Positions 16,604-25,184 of a DNA stretch of 54,550 bases are shown here, piece by piece; within the stretch, counting starts at the first letter, position 1, and every line of letters starts with the position of its first letter. The notes under the pieces were generated by a model that made no database searches, had not been told where the DNA came from, and saw only the letters and a list, made by a program, of their open reading frames with translations. The stretch comes from CAZIAK01 sp964537035 (GTDB lineage Bacteria; Planctomycetota; B15-G4): NCBI GenBank assembly GCA_964537035.1, contig CAZIAK010000033.1:1-54550 (forward strand), written 5' to 3'. A program made the translations under genes and the position numbers.

Positions 16604-19072
16604 TCAGGAGGCGATCGGTTGGGTCGTGGACGCGTTCACCGGGGCCACGCCCCAGATGTCCCGGGCGTACTCCCTGATGGTGCGGTCGCTGCTGAACTTG
16701 CCCATGCGGGCCACGTTGAGGATCGACCGGGTCCACCAATCTGCGGAGTCGAGGTAGACCCGCGACGCCGCCTGCTGGGTGACGATGTAGGGCTCGAGGT
16801 CGGCCAGATGGAAGTAGTAGTCGCCGCCTTGCAGCAGGGCCTCGGCGATCCAGCGGAAGCGCTCGGGTTCGTCGGGCGCCCAGCGTCCGTCCAGGAAGCT
16901 GTCCACCACACGGCGCACGGTGGGGCTGCTCTCGTAGACCGCCTGTGGGTCGTAGTTGCCCATCTGGCGCATGCGCTCCACGTCCTCGCAGTGCAGGCCG
17001 AAGATGAAGATGTTCTCCTCGCCCACCTCTTCGCGGATCTCCACGTTGGCCCCGTCGAGGGTACCGATGGTGAGCGCGCCGTTGAGGGCGAACTTCATGT
17101 TTCCCGTGCCAGAAGCCTCCATGCCCGCGGTGCTGATCTGCTCGGACAGATCGGCGCTGGGGAAGACCCGCTCGGCCAGGGAGACCCGATAGTCAGGCAA
17201 GAACACCACCTTCATCAGGTCTTTGGAGCGGAGGTCGTTGTTGACCACTGCGCCGATGCTGTTGATCAGCTTGATAATCTGCTTGGCGGCCCAATACCCC
17301 GGTGCGGCCTTGCCAGCCACGATGAAGGTGCGCGGTGCCAGAGGCAGCACGCCCTCTTCGACGATGGAGAGGTACTCGTGGATCATGAACATGGCGAAGA
17401 GCAGCTGGCGCTTGTACTCGTGGATGCGCTTGGCCTGCACGTCGAACATGGCCGACGGGTCGACAACCAGCCCCGTGCTCTGCTGCACGATGGACGCCAT
17501 ACGCACCTTGTTGCCGTGCTTGATCTTCGCGAACTGGTCGCGGAATCCTGTGTCGTGCACCACGCTCTCGAGGGACCGCAGCTGATCCAGGTCGGTGATC
17601 CATGACGGGCCGGCGGTCTGGTCGATCAGGTTGGCCAGATCGGGATTGGCGCTGGCCAGCCAGCGTCTCTGGGTGACCCCGTTCGTCTTGTTGTTGAAGC
17701 GCTCGGGCCAGAGGTCATAGAAGTCAGGGAGCAGCTTGGTCTTCACCAGGCCGCTGTGCAGCTCGGCCACACCGTTGACCGAGTGGCTGCCCACCACGGC
17801 CAGGTTGGCCATGCGCACCACGCCACTATGGATGATGGCGGTGGCAGCGTGGCGTGCTTCGTCGAGGGGCCAACGCTTCTCGACCTTTGCGGCGAAGATC
17901 TTGTCGATCCGCTCGATGAGCGAGAGGTGTCGGGGCAGCACCCGGCGCATGAGATCAAGTGACCAGGTCTCGAGCGCCTCGGGGAGCAGGGTGTGGTTCG
18001 TGTAGGCCAGAGTGGCGCAGGTGATCGCCCAGGCCTGGTCCCACTCGTGTCCGTGCTCGTCGATGAGGACGCGCATGAGCTCGGCCACGGCGAGGGCGGG
18101 GTGGGTGTCGTTGAGCTGGATGGCCACCTTGTCCGACAGGTTGGCCAGGTGCCCGTGGTCGGTGAGGTGCCGCCTGACGATGTCCTGGATGGCGCAGGCG
18201 GTGAAGAAGTACTCCTGCAACAGGCGCAGCTCACGGCCGCTGTCCTGGTCATCCGGCGGGTAGAGCACCTTGGAGATGGTCTCGCTGGTCATCTTGGCGG
18301 CGACGGCCTTGCTGTAGTCGCCGGCGTTGAAGATGTCCATGTCGAACTCGTCGGAGGCCCGGGCGCTGTAGAGCCGCAGGCGGTTCACGGTCTGGCCGCC
18401 GAAGCCCACGATGGGCATGTCATGGGGGACGCCCACGAGCACGTTCCAGTCGAGCCAGGTGGTGACCTCTTCGCCCTCCCGGCCCATGACCGTCTCCAGG
18501 TGGCCGTAGGCGGGGACGATGACCGCTTCTTCTGTGTGGGCGATCTGCCAGGGCGTGCCGCCATCCATCCAGGAGTCGGGGCGTTCTTTCTGCCAGCCGT
18601 CGTGGATCTCCTGGCGGAAGAGACCGAACTCGTAGTTGATGCCGTAGCCCCAACAGGAGATGTCCAGGCTCGCGGCCGAATCGAGGAAGCACGCGGCCAG
18701 GCGGCCCAGTCCCCCGTTGCCCAGGGCTGCGTCCGCTTCTCCGGCGGCGACGTCGTCGAGATCGACACCCAGCTCCCAGAGCGCCTTGCGGCACACCTCC
18801 TCGAGACCCATGTTGAGCAGGTTGTTGCCCAAACTGCGCCCCATGAGGAACTCCATGGAGAGGTAGTAGACCCGCTTGCCCTCGCTGTCGCGCACCCGCC
18901 GCTCGGTGGCGATCATGCGCTCTGTGATGGCGTCTCGCACGGCGAGTGAGACGGCCTGGAGCAACTCGCGGCCGGACAGCTGCTGCCATTCCTTGCCGAG
19001 GGAATGACTGACATGGCGCAGGATCTCCTTGCGAAAGGCGATGCTGTCTGGGGTGCTGGCGTTGTTGCTCAT
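16604..19072 (-). CDS. glgP: glycogen/alpha-glucan phosphorylase
   Basis: 822 residues, the usual length of bacterial GT35 phosphorylases. It releases glucose 1-phosphate from the non-reducing ends of alpha-1,4-glucan using phosphate and pyridoxal phosphate. The cofactor site GTGNMKFALNGALTIGT, with the Schiff-base Lys, is intact, as are YYLSMEFLMGRSLGNN near residues 70-85, GNGGLGRLAACF, and NGVTQRRWL around residue 470. It is cytoplasmic. The gene follows an STAS gene by 22 bases and precedes the GH9 gene, placing glycogen breakdown directly under or beside a partner-switching regulator. No other glycogen gene (glgA, glgB, glgC, glgX) is in the window. Confidence 0.97.
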   Translation of the reverse strand: MSNNASTPDSIAFRKEILRHVSHSLGKEWQQLSGRELLQAVSLAVRDAITERMIATERRVRDSEGKRVYYLSMEFLMGRSLGNNLLNMGLEEVCRKALWELGVDLDDVAAGEADAALGNGGLGRLAACFLDSAASLDISCWGYGINYEFGLFRQEIHDGWQKERPDSWMDGGTPWQIAHTEEAVIVPAYGHLETVMGREGEEVTTWLDWNVLVGVPHDMPIVGFGGQTVNRLRLYSARASDEFDMDIFNAGDYSKAVAAKMTSETISKVLYPPDDQDSGRELRLLQEYFFTACAIQDIVRRHLTDHGHLANLSDKVAIQLNDTHPALAVAELMRVLIDEHGHEWDQAWAITCATLAYTNHTLLPEALETWSLDLMRRVLPRHLSLIERIDKIFAAKVEKRWPLDEARHAATAIIHSGVVRMANLAVVGSHSVNGVAELHSGLVKTKLLPDFYDLWPERFNNKTNGVTQRRWLASANPDLANLIDQTAGPSWITDLDQLRSLESVVHDTGFRDQFAKIKHGNKVRMASIVQQSTGLVVDPSAMFDVQAKRIHEYKRQLLFAMFMIHEYLSIVEEGVLPLAPRTFIVAGKAAPGYWAAKQIIKLINSIGAVVNNDLRSKDLMKVVFLPDYRVSLAERVFPSADLSEQISTAGMEASGTGNMKFALNGALTIGTLDGANVEIREEVGEENIFIFGLHCEDVERMRQMGNYDPQAVYESSPTVRRVVDSFLDGRWAPDEPERFRWIAEALLQGGDYYFHLADLEPYIVTQQAASRVYLDSADWWTRSILNVARMGKFSSDRTIREYARDIWGVAPVNASTTQPIAS

Positions 19073-19094
19073 CGGTAGGTCTCTCTCTTGCCGA

Positions 19095-19433
19095 TCAGTC
19101 GCGTGAGGACACCAGGGCTGCTGCCTGGTCCTGCTCGATCACGAAGATGCGGTCCATACGGGTCAGCTTGAACAGGCGCATGACGGGCTCGCTCACATCG
19201 AAGAGCACGAGCTTGGAGGTGTTGGCCAGGCGCTTGAGCACGGACACCAGGGAGCTGAGTCCGCTGCTGTCCACGTAGTCCACGTGGCCCAGGTCGAGGG
19301 CGATCTTCTCGTGGCCTGCGTCGATCCAGTCGCGCATCTTGGCCTTGAAGTCGACGGCGACGGAGACGTCCAGTCGGCTGTCATGGAGGGTGACGATGGA
19401 GACGTCGTCGTTTTCTTGAATCTCGAGTCGCAT
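19095..19433 (-). CDS. STAS-domain anti-sigma factor antagonist (second copy)
   Basis: 112-residue single STAS domain. The phosphorylatable Ser sits in YVDSSGLSSLV, the canonical SpoIIAA/RsbV site. The protein should switch between a phosphorylated form (made by an RsbW-type kinase) and a dephosphorylated form (made by a SpoIIE-type phosphatase); both enzymes are encoded just upstream on the same strand. It lies 24 bases downstream of the phosphatase gene and 22 bases upstream of glgP. Its sequence differs clearly from the STAS protein at 21247-21576, so the two may bind different partners. Confidence 0.92.
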   Translation of the reverse strand: MRLEIQENDDVSIVTLHDSRLDVSVAVDFKAKMRDWIDAGHEKIALDLGHVDYVDSSGLSSLVSVLKRLANTSKLVLFDVSEPVMRLFKLTRMDRIFVIEQDQAAALVSSRD

Positions 19434-19457
19434 GTTTCTGTCCTTTGGAGTGGTGGT

Positions 19458-20750
19458 TCAGGTGGCTTCGGGGCCGCCGCGGTATTCGATGGCGAGGAGC
19501 GTGATGTCGTCGTCTGGCGTGGCGCCGTTGGACCAGGTGCGCAGAGTGGTGAGCACTTCGTCGCAGGCGTCCTGCAGCGAGATGTCGTTCTGTTGGGAGA
19601 GCAGGTCGACGAGGCGCTCGTCCCCGAACTCCTCGTTGTTCGGGCCGTTGAGTTCGGCCAGGCCGTCCGTGGTGAGATAGACCCGGTCGCCGGGATGTAG
19701 CTGCACCTGGCCCTCTTCCACGGGCACCATGCCGCCGAGTCCCACGATCGTCCCGCCCTCTGTGAGCAGCTCGATCGTGCCGTCGGCGCGAATCAACACC
19801 GGGTGGGGGTGGGCCGCGTTGGCGTAGCGCAGAACACCGGTCTTGTCGTCCAGCAGGAGGTAGCTGATGGTGAAGAACTTGCCGAAGCGCTCGAAGGGGT
19901 ACTCGTAGTCGAGCAGCTCGATGACCTTGGCTGGCGAGGTGACGTCGTCGCTGCCAGCGGGGCGCACCACGATGCCCGATTGGGGCAGCAGCGATTGCAC
20001 GATGGAGACGGTCACCATGGCAGCGGGGACACCGTGGCCGCTCACGTCGACCATGTAGAGGCCGAGTTCATCGCCGGGCAGGGTCATGACGTTGAAGATG
20101 TCGCCGCCCACTTGCTCGCAGGGCACGAAGCGCCAGGCCAGCTCGATGTTGCGGGAGGCCGGCGGCGAACGGGGGATCAGGCTCTGTTGGATGTCCGCTG
20201 CGGCTCGCAGACCCTCGGCCAGGTCGCGCTGCTTCTGTTCCAGCTCGCGGTTGGCGGTGATCAGCGATCGGGAGAGCTTGCTGATGCGCAGCTGGGCCTG
20301 GACCCGGGCGAGCACCTCGCTGGGGTCAAAGGGCTTGGTGATGTAGTCCACCGCGCCAGCTCGCAAGCCGTTGACCTTGTCTCGGGCTTCGGTCAGCCCG
20401 GACAGGAAGATGATCGGGATGTGGCTCAGCTCCGGGTCGGCCTTCATCCGCGCGCAGACCTCGTAGCCGTCGAAGTCGGGCAGCATGATGTCGAGCAGCA
20501 TCAGGTCCGGCGCCGTGGCGGCCGCACGTTCCAGGGCTTGCGTGCCATTCGAGGCCACGGTCGATGCGAACCCCTTGGTGGAGAGGATCGAGGTCAGGAT
20601 GCGCAGGTTGACAGGGTTGTCGTCCACGACGAGGACGGAGTCGTCCAGGACGTCGCTGACCTGCTCTGCCGAGAGGGTCGCGCTGTCGTGAGCGCCTGGC
20701 GGGTGCGATCCCGAGCCAGGCTTGTCCGGCGGTTGCTCGTCAGCGTTCAT
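19458..20750 (-). CDS. response regulator with SpoIIE/RsbU-type PP2C phosphatase output
   Basis: 430 residues. The receiver domain (about 38-160) has acidic pocket Asp 43/44, phosphoacceptor Asp 87 in LLDIMLPDFDG, Ser 117 and Lys 139 in TKPFDP. A short coiled linker (about 165-195) leads to a PP2C/SpoIIE domain with metal-binding Asp in GGDIFNV and VDVSGHG. Phosphorylation of the receiver by an unseen histidine kinase should control dephosphorylation of the STAS proteins. The layout is that of RssB/RsbU-like regulators such as HsbR. It overlaps the upstream kinase gene by 4 bases and precedes the second STAS gene by 24. Confidence 0.95.
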   Translation of the reverse strand: MNADEQPPDKPGSGSHPPGAHDSATLSAEQVSDVLDDSVLVVDDNPVNLRILTSILSTKGFASTVASNGTQALERAAATAPDLMLLDIMLPDFDGYEVCARMKADPELSHIPIIFLSGLTEARDKVNGLRAGAVDYITKPFDPSEVLARVQAQLRISKLSRSLITANRELEQKQRDLAEGLRAAADIQQSLIPRSPPASRNIELAWRFVPCEQVGGDIFNVMTLPGDELGLYMVDVSGHGVPAAMVTVSIVQSLLPQSGIVVRPAGSDDVTSPAKVIELLDYEYPFERFGKFFTISYLLLDDKTGVLRYANAAHPHPVLIRADGTIELLTEGGTIVGLGGMVPVEEGQVQLHPGDRVYLTTDGLAELNGPNNEEFGDERLVDLLSQQNDISLQDACDEVLTTLRTWSNGATPDDDITLLAIEYRGGPEAT

Positions 20751-21250
20751 GAAGCGTCGTCGTGCCCATCCGTTGTGGGGCTGACGGTGGAGCTGGCGGT
20801 TGAGCTGACGGTCTGACGCAGCGGCTCACAGACGATGGCGGAGAAGATGATCCAGCCACCGCTGCGGTAGTATTCGATGAAGTCGGTCAGTTGGCGAATG
20901 AGCATCAGACCCATGCCGCCCTCGGGCCAGGTGCTGGGATCCTCCGGGTCTGGCTCGGGCGGCTCCTTCACCAAGAAGGGGTCGAAGAGCACGCCCTGGT
21001 GTGCCACGGAAAGGGTGATGTCGTCCTCCGACCAGACCAGCTCCAGGCGCAGAGGGCCGGGCTTCTCGCCGGCGTAGGCGTGGCGGCAGACGTTGCAGAT
21101 CATCTCGGCGAGGGCCAGGCGCAAGTCGGCTGCCCGTCGCTCGGACAGGCCCCAGGCCACCAGGTGTCGAGCGGCTTCTTCGGCCAGATCGTGGGTGCTG
21201 TCAATCGTGGCTTCAGCCCGTGTGACGACGAAGCGCTGGGGCAGGGTCAT
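20747..21250 (-). CDS. RsbW-like serine kinase / anti-sigma factor (HATPase)
   Basis: 167 residues from ATG 21250, which overlaps the STAS stop by 4 bases; upstream open frame to 21637 lies inside the STAS gene and is not coding. This is a GHKL-fold ATPase of the SpoIIAB/RsbW group: N-box EMICNVCRHAY and glycine box PEGGMGLMLIRQL. It would phosphorylate the STAS antagonists and, in classical systems, sequester a sigma factor. No sigma factor gene is adjacent, so the target may be elsewhere or may not be a sigma factor. A low-complexity tail rich in Ser/Thr/Val follows residue 150. Confidence 0.9.
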   Translation of the reverse strand: MTLPQRFVVTRAEATIDSTHDLAEEAARHLVAWGLSERRAADLRLALAEMICNVCRHAYAGEKPGPLRLELVWSEDDITLSVAHQGVLFDPFLVKEPPEPDPEDPSTWPEGGMGLMLIRQLTDFIEYYRSGGWIIFSAIVCEPLRQTVSSTASSTVSPTTDGHDDAS

Positions 21251-21576
21251 CGATCGATGGCAGCCGTGGCGTCTTCGTACACGGTGAACACCCGATGGAG
21301 TCGGGTGAGCTCGAGCACGCTGCGCACTGCTGGAGTGAGACCACACAGAGCGACGTCTGCCTCGTTCTTGCGCGCGGCCAGCAAGGTGGAGACCAGCGCG
21401 GCCAGACCAGACGAGTCGATGAAGCTCACCGCTTCCATGTCGACCACGAGTTTCATGGAGCCGTCGGCCAGAAGGTCCTGCAGGGCCTTCTTGACTGCCG
21501 GGGCTTCCCTGGCGTCCAGGCCGCCCGCCAACTCGATCACCGCGAGCTGTCCTTCCTTCTTGCTGCTGATGTCCAT
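21247..21576 (-). CDS. STAS-domain anti-sigma factor antagonist (first copy)
   Basis: 109-residue STAS domain from ATG 21576 (MDISSKKEGQ); the frame is open to 21639 but the extra residues do not fit the fold. The phosphoserine site is FIDSSGLAALVS. It is the first gene of the minus-strand regulatory operon and overlaps the kinase gene by 4 bases, the usual antagonist-kinase pair. Expected to bind the RsbW-like kinase when dephosphorylated, releasing that kinase's target. Confidence 0.92.
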   Translation of the reverse strand: MDISSKKEGQLAVIELAGGLDAREAPAVKKALQDLLADGSMKLVVDMEAVSFIDSSGLAALVSTLLAARKNEADVALCGLTPAVRSVLELTRLHRVFTVYEDATAAIDR

Positions 21577-21671
21577 CGAACGACTCCGTTGTCTGCGAGC
21601 TGTCTGTAGAGGGGTGGCACGCCATGGGAGCGCCCACACCGGAGTGACATCGGGCTCATGAACGACTGGTC

Positions 21672-21698
21672 TTGAGGCTCCTTCGGCGATTCGATAAT
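21672..21698 (+). promoter_or_regulatory. possible sigma70-type promoter of the exopolysaccharide locus
   Basis: TTGAGG at 21672-21677 and GATAAT at 21693-21698 resemble -35 and -10 boxes, spaced 15 bases apart, slightly short of the ideal. They lie about 50 bases upstream of the GTG chosen for the initiating sugar transferase, in the divergent gap shared with the STAS operon. Judged by eye only. Confidence 0.3.
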
Positions 21699-21746
21699 CA
21701 GCAGTCGATATTCAAGTTCAGCTGGGCGCCCGCCGAGGAGGGCTGC

Positions 21747-22490
21747 GTGAACACCGAGACAGCTCAACAACGTTCCGCCGACTCTGCAGTCGGCGACGAG
21801 GTCCTTGCGGCCCAGTTCTTGCAGCGCGACCTGCGCTTGCGCCTGCGTTTCGTTGTCATGCGCACGGCCTGGTTCACGGTTCTCGGAGGCACTCGCGTGC
21901 TGAAACGACTGCTCGACGTGGCTGGCTCTGCCGTGCTGCTCGTTCTTCTCGCACCCTTGTTTGCTGTGGTGATGCTGGCGATTCGGATCGAATCCCCCGG
22001 GCAGATCTTCTTTGCCCAGACCCGCGTGGGCAGGCGGGGGCGGCTCTTCACCATGTTCAAGCTGCGCTCCATGTTCGTGGATGCAGACGCACGCAAGGCG
22101 GAGATGACCGAGCAGAACGAGATGGACGGCGGCGTGACCTTCAAGATGAAGCACGACCCCCGGGTCACCAGGGTGGGGCGGCTGATTCGCAAGCTCTCCA
22201 TCGACGAGCTGCCTCAGCTGTGGAACGTCCTCAGGGGGGACATGTCCCTGGTGGGCCCTCGCCCCCCGGTGCCGTCAGAGGTGGCCGAGTACTCCCTGCT
22301 TGATCGCCGCCGGCTCGAGGTCGTGCCAGGCATCACCTGCATCTGGAAGGTCTCCGGCCGGTCCGACATCCCCTTTGATCAGCAGGTCGAGCTGGACCAC
22401 GAGTACATCCAGAGCCAGACCTTTCTGGGGGACGTGAAGCTACTGCTGCGGACGATTCCGGCGGTGCTGCTGGGCCGGGGAGCCTACTAA
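21747..22490 (+). CDS. initiating polyprenyl-phosphate sugar phosphotransferase (WcaJ/ExoY-like)
   Basis: 247 residues from GTG 21747, chosen for the strong GAGGAGG just upstream; an upstream TTG at 21672 is open but lacks such a site. It transfers a sugar 1-phosphate to undecaprenyl phosphate, the first step of repeat-unit assembly at the inner membrane. Visible features: amphipathic N-terminus, hydrophobic hairpin VLLVLLAPLFAVVMLAI, FAQTRVGRRG, FKLRSM, then KLSIDELPQLWNVLRGDMSLVGPRP, the family core with the catalytic Asp-Glu pair. It lacks the multi-helix N-terminal domain of WbaP/WcaJ, so it is the short ExoY/PglC-like form. First gene of the exopolysaccharide locus. Confidence 0.92.
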   Translation: MNTETAQQRSADSAVGDEVLAAQFLQRDLRLRLRFVVMRTAWFTVLGGTRVLKRLLDVAGSAVLLVLLAPLFAVVMLAIRIESPGQIFFAQTRVGRRGRLFTMFKLRSMFVDADARKAEMTEQNEMDGGVTFKMKHDPRVTRVGRLIRKLSIDELPQLWNVLRGDMSLVGPRPPVPSEVAEYSLLDRRRLEVVPGITCIWKVSGRSDIPFDQQVELDHEYIQSQTFLGDVKLLLRTIPAVLLGRGAY

Positions 22491-22596
22491 AGCCCTCTTT
22501 TGCCGTCGATCGCCTCGATGAGGCTGAAGTTCGATGGCGGAACGGGCCGATAGGAGTGACGCATCCGTCCCTCCGTCGTGCCCCCGAGAATTGTCG

Positions 22597-24033
22597 ATGA
22601 GAGCCCTGCTGTTCGCAAACCAGCCCGGCACCGCCCTGGCGCCGTTGACCGACGACACCTGCGTCCCGCTGCTGCCCGTGCTCTGCAAGCCGATCATCGT
22701 GCACGCCCTGGAGGCCCTGGCAGGGGCCGAGATCGAAGAGGTCTTGGTGGTCATCTCGCCCCACGCCGAACGGGTCGAAGCCGAACTGGGAGATGGCACG
22801 CGGTGGGGCTTGCCGCTGACCTACATCACCACGCCCAACGACGTCCCTTGGCCCGACGTGGTCTCGCGCCTGGGCCGCTTCCTGGATGGACAGGAGGAGT
22901 TCCTCGCCGTGCGGGCCGATGTCATGCGCTCCGACGGCGGCCTGGCCGAGTTCCTTTCGGTGGCCAGCTCGCGCCCCGAGTCCAACATCGAAGGCGTCGC
23001 CTTCAAGGGTGGCGCCGCGGGCCTGCGCCTGGTCCGTGGCTCCTGGGACGACGAATACACGCCCGTGTTGATGGAGTCCACGTCAGTGGTCCCCGTGATC
23101 GATCACGCCTCTCTCCTGGCTGCGAACTGTCGTGCGGCCGCAGGAGAGCTGGGCTCCCAGTGGATCGGCGGTCACGCCATCGCTGAGGGCGTGCGCATCG
23201 GTTCCCACAGCGAGATCGCCCGGGATACCCTGCGTTCCCCGCCGTTCTTCGCCGACGAAGGCGTCAAGGTTCGCCCCGGCGCGCAGCTGGACGGACCGGT
23301 GGTGCTGGGCCAGAACGTCATCGTGGACGAGGGCGCTGTGATCCACAACGCCATGGTCATGCCCAACACCTACGTGGGCCGGCAGGTCGAACTGCGCAAC
23401 GCCATCGCCTGGCGCAAGCAGCTGATCCGCGTGGACCTGGGCACATCGACTCGCATTGACGATCCGTTCCTGTTGGGCGATCTGTCGGACAGTCCGGCCT
23501 TCCGCGCCGTGAGCGATTGGGCTCAGCGCATCGCGGCCGGTGGCTTGCTCTTGCTCAGCGCGCCGCTCTGGCCCGTGGTCACCGTGGCTTCACTGTTCAG
23601 CGCTCCGGGTCGACCGTTCCGCAAGGTGGAACTCCTGGGCAATCGCAGACAGCTGACCCCGGGTGCTGCGGACCGCGGCACCCGCCAGCCCTTCACCTAC
23701 TGGGAAGCCGCCCTGCCCGTGCCGTTCTTGAGCGGCCTGGGGCGCCTGGTCTCCGTGATCAAGGGCGACCTGGCGCTGGTGGGCGTGCGGCCTCTGTCCG
23801 CAGAGCGCACCGACGAGCTGCAAGACGAATGGCAGCTCGGCCGTGAGAGCGCCCCCGTGGGACTGGTCGGTCCTGCCCACGCCCATGGCGAGAGTGAAGA
23901 GGAGAAGCTGCTCCTCGAAGCCCTCTTTGCCCAGGGCGAGGGAGACTGGAAGGGGCTGAGCATTCTGAGCTCGTCCCTCTCCGCGCTGTGCTCCGGTGCG
24001 GCCTGGAAGACCCGGGCCAGCTTGCCGGTCTGA
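22597..24033 (+). CDS. nucleotidyltransferase / left-handed helix / sugar-transferase-like fusion
   Basis: 478 residues from ATG 22597 (open to 22534). Residues 1-110 align in pattern with sugar-phosphate nucleotidyltransferases, but the GG-x-GTRL signature is degenerate (ANQPGTALAPLT), though PVLCKP is kept. Residues about 190-290 contain hexapeptide-like repeats (VRIGSHSEIA, VVLGQNVIVDEGAVIHNAMV). From about 325 there is a hydrophobic helix (AAGGLLLLSAPLWPVVTVASL), then SVIKGDLALVGVRPLS, matching the GDMSLVGPRP core of initiating sugar transferases, but the DELPQ Asp-Glu pair is not seen. It may be a catalytically altered or regulatory relative of the gene just upstream. Role in the polysaccharide pathway inferred from context. 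Confidence 0.75.
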   Translation: MRALLFANQPGTALAPLTDDTCVPLLPVLCKPIIVHALEALAGAEIEEVLVVISPHAERVEAELGDGTRWGLPLTYITTPNDVPWPDVVSRLGRFLDGQEEFLAVRADVMRSDGGLAEFLSVASSRPESNIEGVAFKGGAAGLRLVRGSWDDEYTPVLMESTSVVPVIDHASLLAANCRAAAGELGSQWIGGHAIAEGVRIGSHSEIARDTLRSPPFFADEGVKVRPGAQLDGPVVLGQNVIVDEGAVIHNAMVMPNTYVGRQVELRNAIAWRKQLIRVDLGTSTRIDDPFLLGDLSDSPAFRAVSDWAQRIAAGGLLLLSAPLWPVVTVASLFSAPGRPFRKVELLGNRRQLTPGAADRGTRQPFTYWEAALPVPFLSGLGRLVSVIKGDLALVGVRPLSAERTDELQDEWQLGRESAPVGLVGPAHAHGESEEEKLLLEALFAQGEGDWKGLSILSSSLSALCSGAAWKTRASLPV

Positions 24034-24126
24034 GGCCCGGCCCGCTCTTCCCACAAGCACCGATTCTCCTTGCACTGCAGCCCCCGTCCGATCCTCGCGA
24101 CGAAGCTGGTGGGAGTGTGGAGGCTG

Positions 24127-24933
24127 CTAGCTCTCGGAGCGCGGCAGGCCCAGTCCCAGGCCGCGGTAGCGCTTGGACTGGAAGACGAGGCGCACCAGGT
24201 GCCGAGCGTCGTTCAGGTAGCGACCGAGCAGGCGACGAGGTTCCATCATCCAGCGGAAGAACCATTCGAGGCCGAGCTTCTGCCAGATGGCCGGGGCGCG
24301 ACGGACGCGGCCGGTGATGAAGTTGAACGTCCCGCCCACGCCGATGGCCAGGCGGCAGTTCATGTCGGAGAGATAGTGGTGGATGAAGAAGTCCTGCTTG
24401 GGACAACCGAAGCCCACCAGGACCAGATCGGCGCCTGACTCGGCCACAGACCTGGCCACGGCGCGACAGGCGTCCTCTTCTGCCAGGTTGACCATGGGGG
24501 CCGACTGCCCGGCCACGATCAGTTCGGGGAAGCGCGCCCGCAGGATCTCGATGGTCTCCTTGCCTGCTTCATCGCTGCCGCCCAAGAAGTACACCGAGCG
24601 GCCCCGGCGTGCGGCCTCGCCTACCAGGGGGACCACGAAGTCAGCGCCGGCCACACGTTCGGCGATGGGTTCGCCCGCCAGGTGAGAGAGCCAGACCAGG
24701 GGCGCCCCATCAGCTGTGACGAGGTCAGAGAGCAACAAGGTCTGCTGCAACTGCTCGTCGTCGTGGGCCAGGGCCAGAAAATCGAGATTGGCGGTGGCCA
24801 CCCGGCGCACTCCCATGGGGTCGTCCAGCCAGCTACCCATGAGCGAAATGGTGTCGGCGAGCCCCAGTCGAGAGACGAGAACGCCTCCCAGGGGGACAGT
24901 GGCCAGGTCGCTATGGGGATGCTGGTCAGACAC
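24127..24933 (-). CDS. WecG/TagA/CpsF-family glycosyltransferase
   Basis: 268 residues from GTG 24933, preceded by AGAGGAT; an ATG at 24987 lengthens it by 18 residues but has no ribosome site. GT26 family enzymes add the second sugar (for example N-acetylmannosaminuronate or N-acetylmannosamine) to a lipid-linked primer. Family marks: VATANLDFLALA, TADGAPLVWLSH (catalytic Asp), SVYFLGG, LVGFGCPKQDFFIHHY and GVGGTFNFITGRVRRAP, with the basic membrane-binding C-terminus WFFRWMMEPRR. Encoded opposite to the rest of the polysaccharide genes, convergent with the fusion gene and divergent from the export genes. Confidence 0.93.
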   Translation of the reverse strand: MSDQHPHSDLATVPLGGVLVSRLGLADTISLMGSWLDDPMGVRRVATANLDFLALAHDDEQLQQTLLLSDLVTADGAPLVWLSHLAGEPIAERVAGADFVVPLVGEAARRGRSVYFLGGSDEAGKETIEILRARFPELIVAGQSAPMVNLAEEDACRAVARSVAESGADLVLVGFGCPKQDFFIHHYLSDMNCRLAIGVGGTFNFITGRVRRAPAIWQKLGLEWFFRWMMEPRRLLGRYLNDARHLVRLVFQSKRYRGLGLGLPRSES

Positions 24934-25085
24934 AGATCGATCCTCTGGAGAGTGCGGGCGATACCCGGGAGGAGGGGCCTCCCTCATCGTTCATCGAATC
25001 GGGAGCATGTGCGCCTGAAGATCGATTCGCCGAAGTGCCGATGAGCCGGGTGCCTGCCCACCCACATCCCTCAGATCCTTTCCCG

Positions 25086-25184
25086 ATGCACGTGCTGACC
25101 CGCTCTCGTTTGACCTGGCTGTGCGCCCTCTTGTTGTGCCTGTCACCAGGCTGTGTTGCCGACGGCGGCGGCTCGCCCGTGTGA
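25086..25184 (+). CDS. orphan lipoprotein signal peptide of the export protein (frame-shifted)
   Basis: A 32-codon reading frame from ATG 25086: basic start, hydrophobic core LTWLCALLLCLS, lipobox-like SPGC, then VADGGGSPV and TGA at 25182-25184. This is a textbook lipoprotein signal, just what a Wza-type protein needs, yet it lies in a different frame from the export domain that follows. TGA and the ATG at 25184 overlap by one base (TGATG). Most simply this is the 5' end of the next gene split by an indel. Confidence 0.6.
   Translation: MHVLTRSRLTWLCALLLCLSPGCVADGGGSPV

Noticed and set aside
25182..25184. TGA after the export-protein signal as a second selenocysteine codon
   Set aside because: The frame after it does not continue into the export domain, which lies one frame away, so readthrough would not help.
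25160..25184. Programmed frameshift in the export-protein gene
   Set aside because: No classical slippery heptamer or clear stimulatory structure is seen; an indel is simpler.
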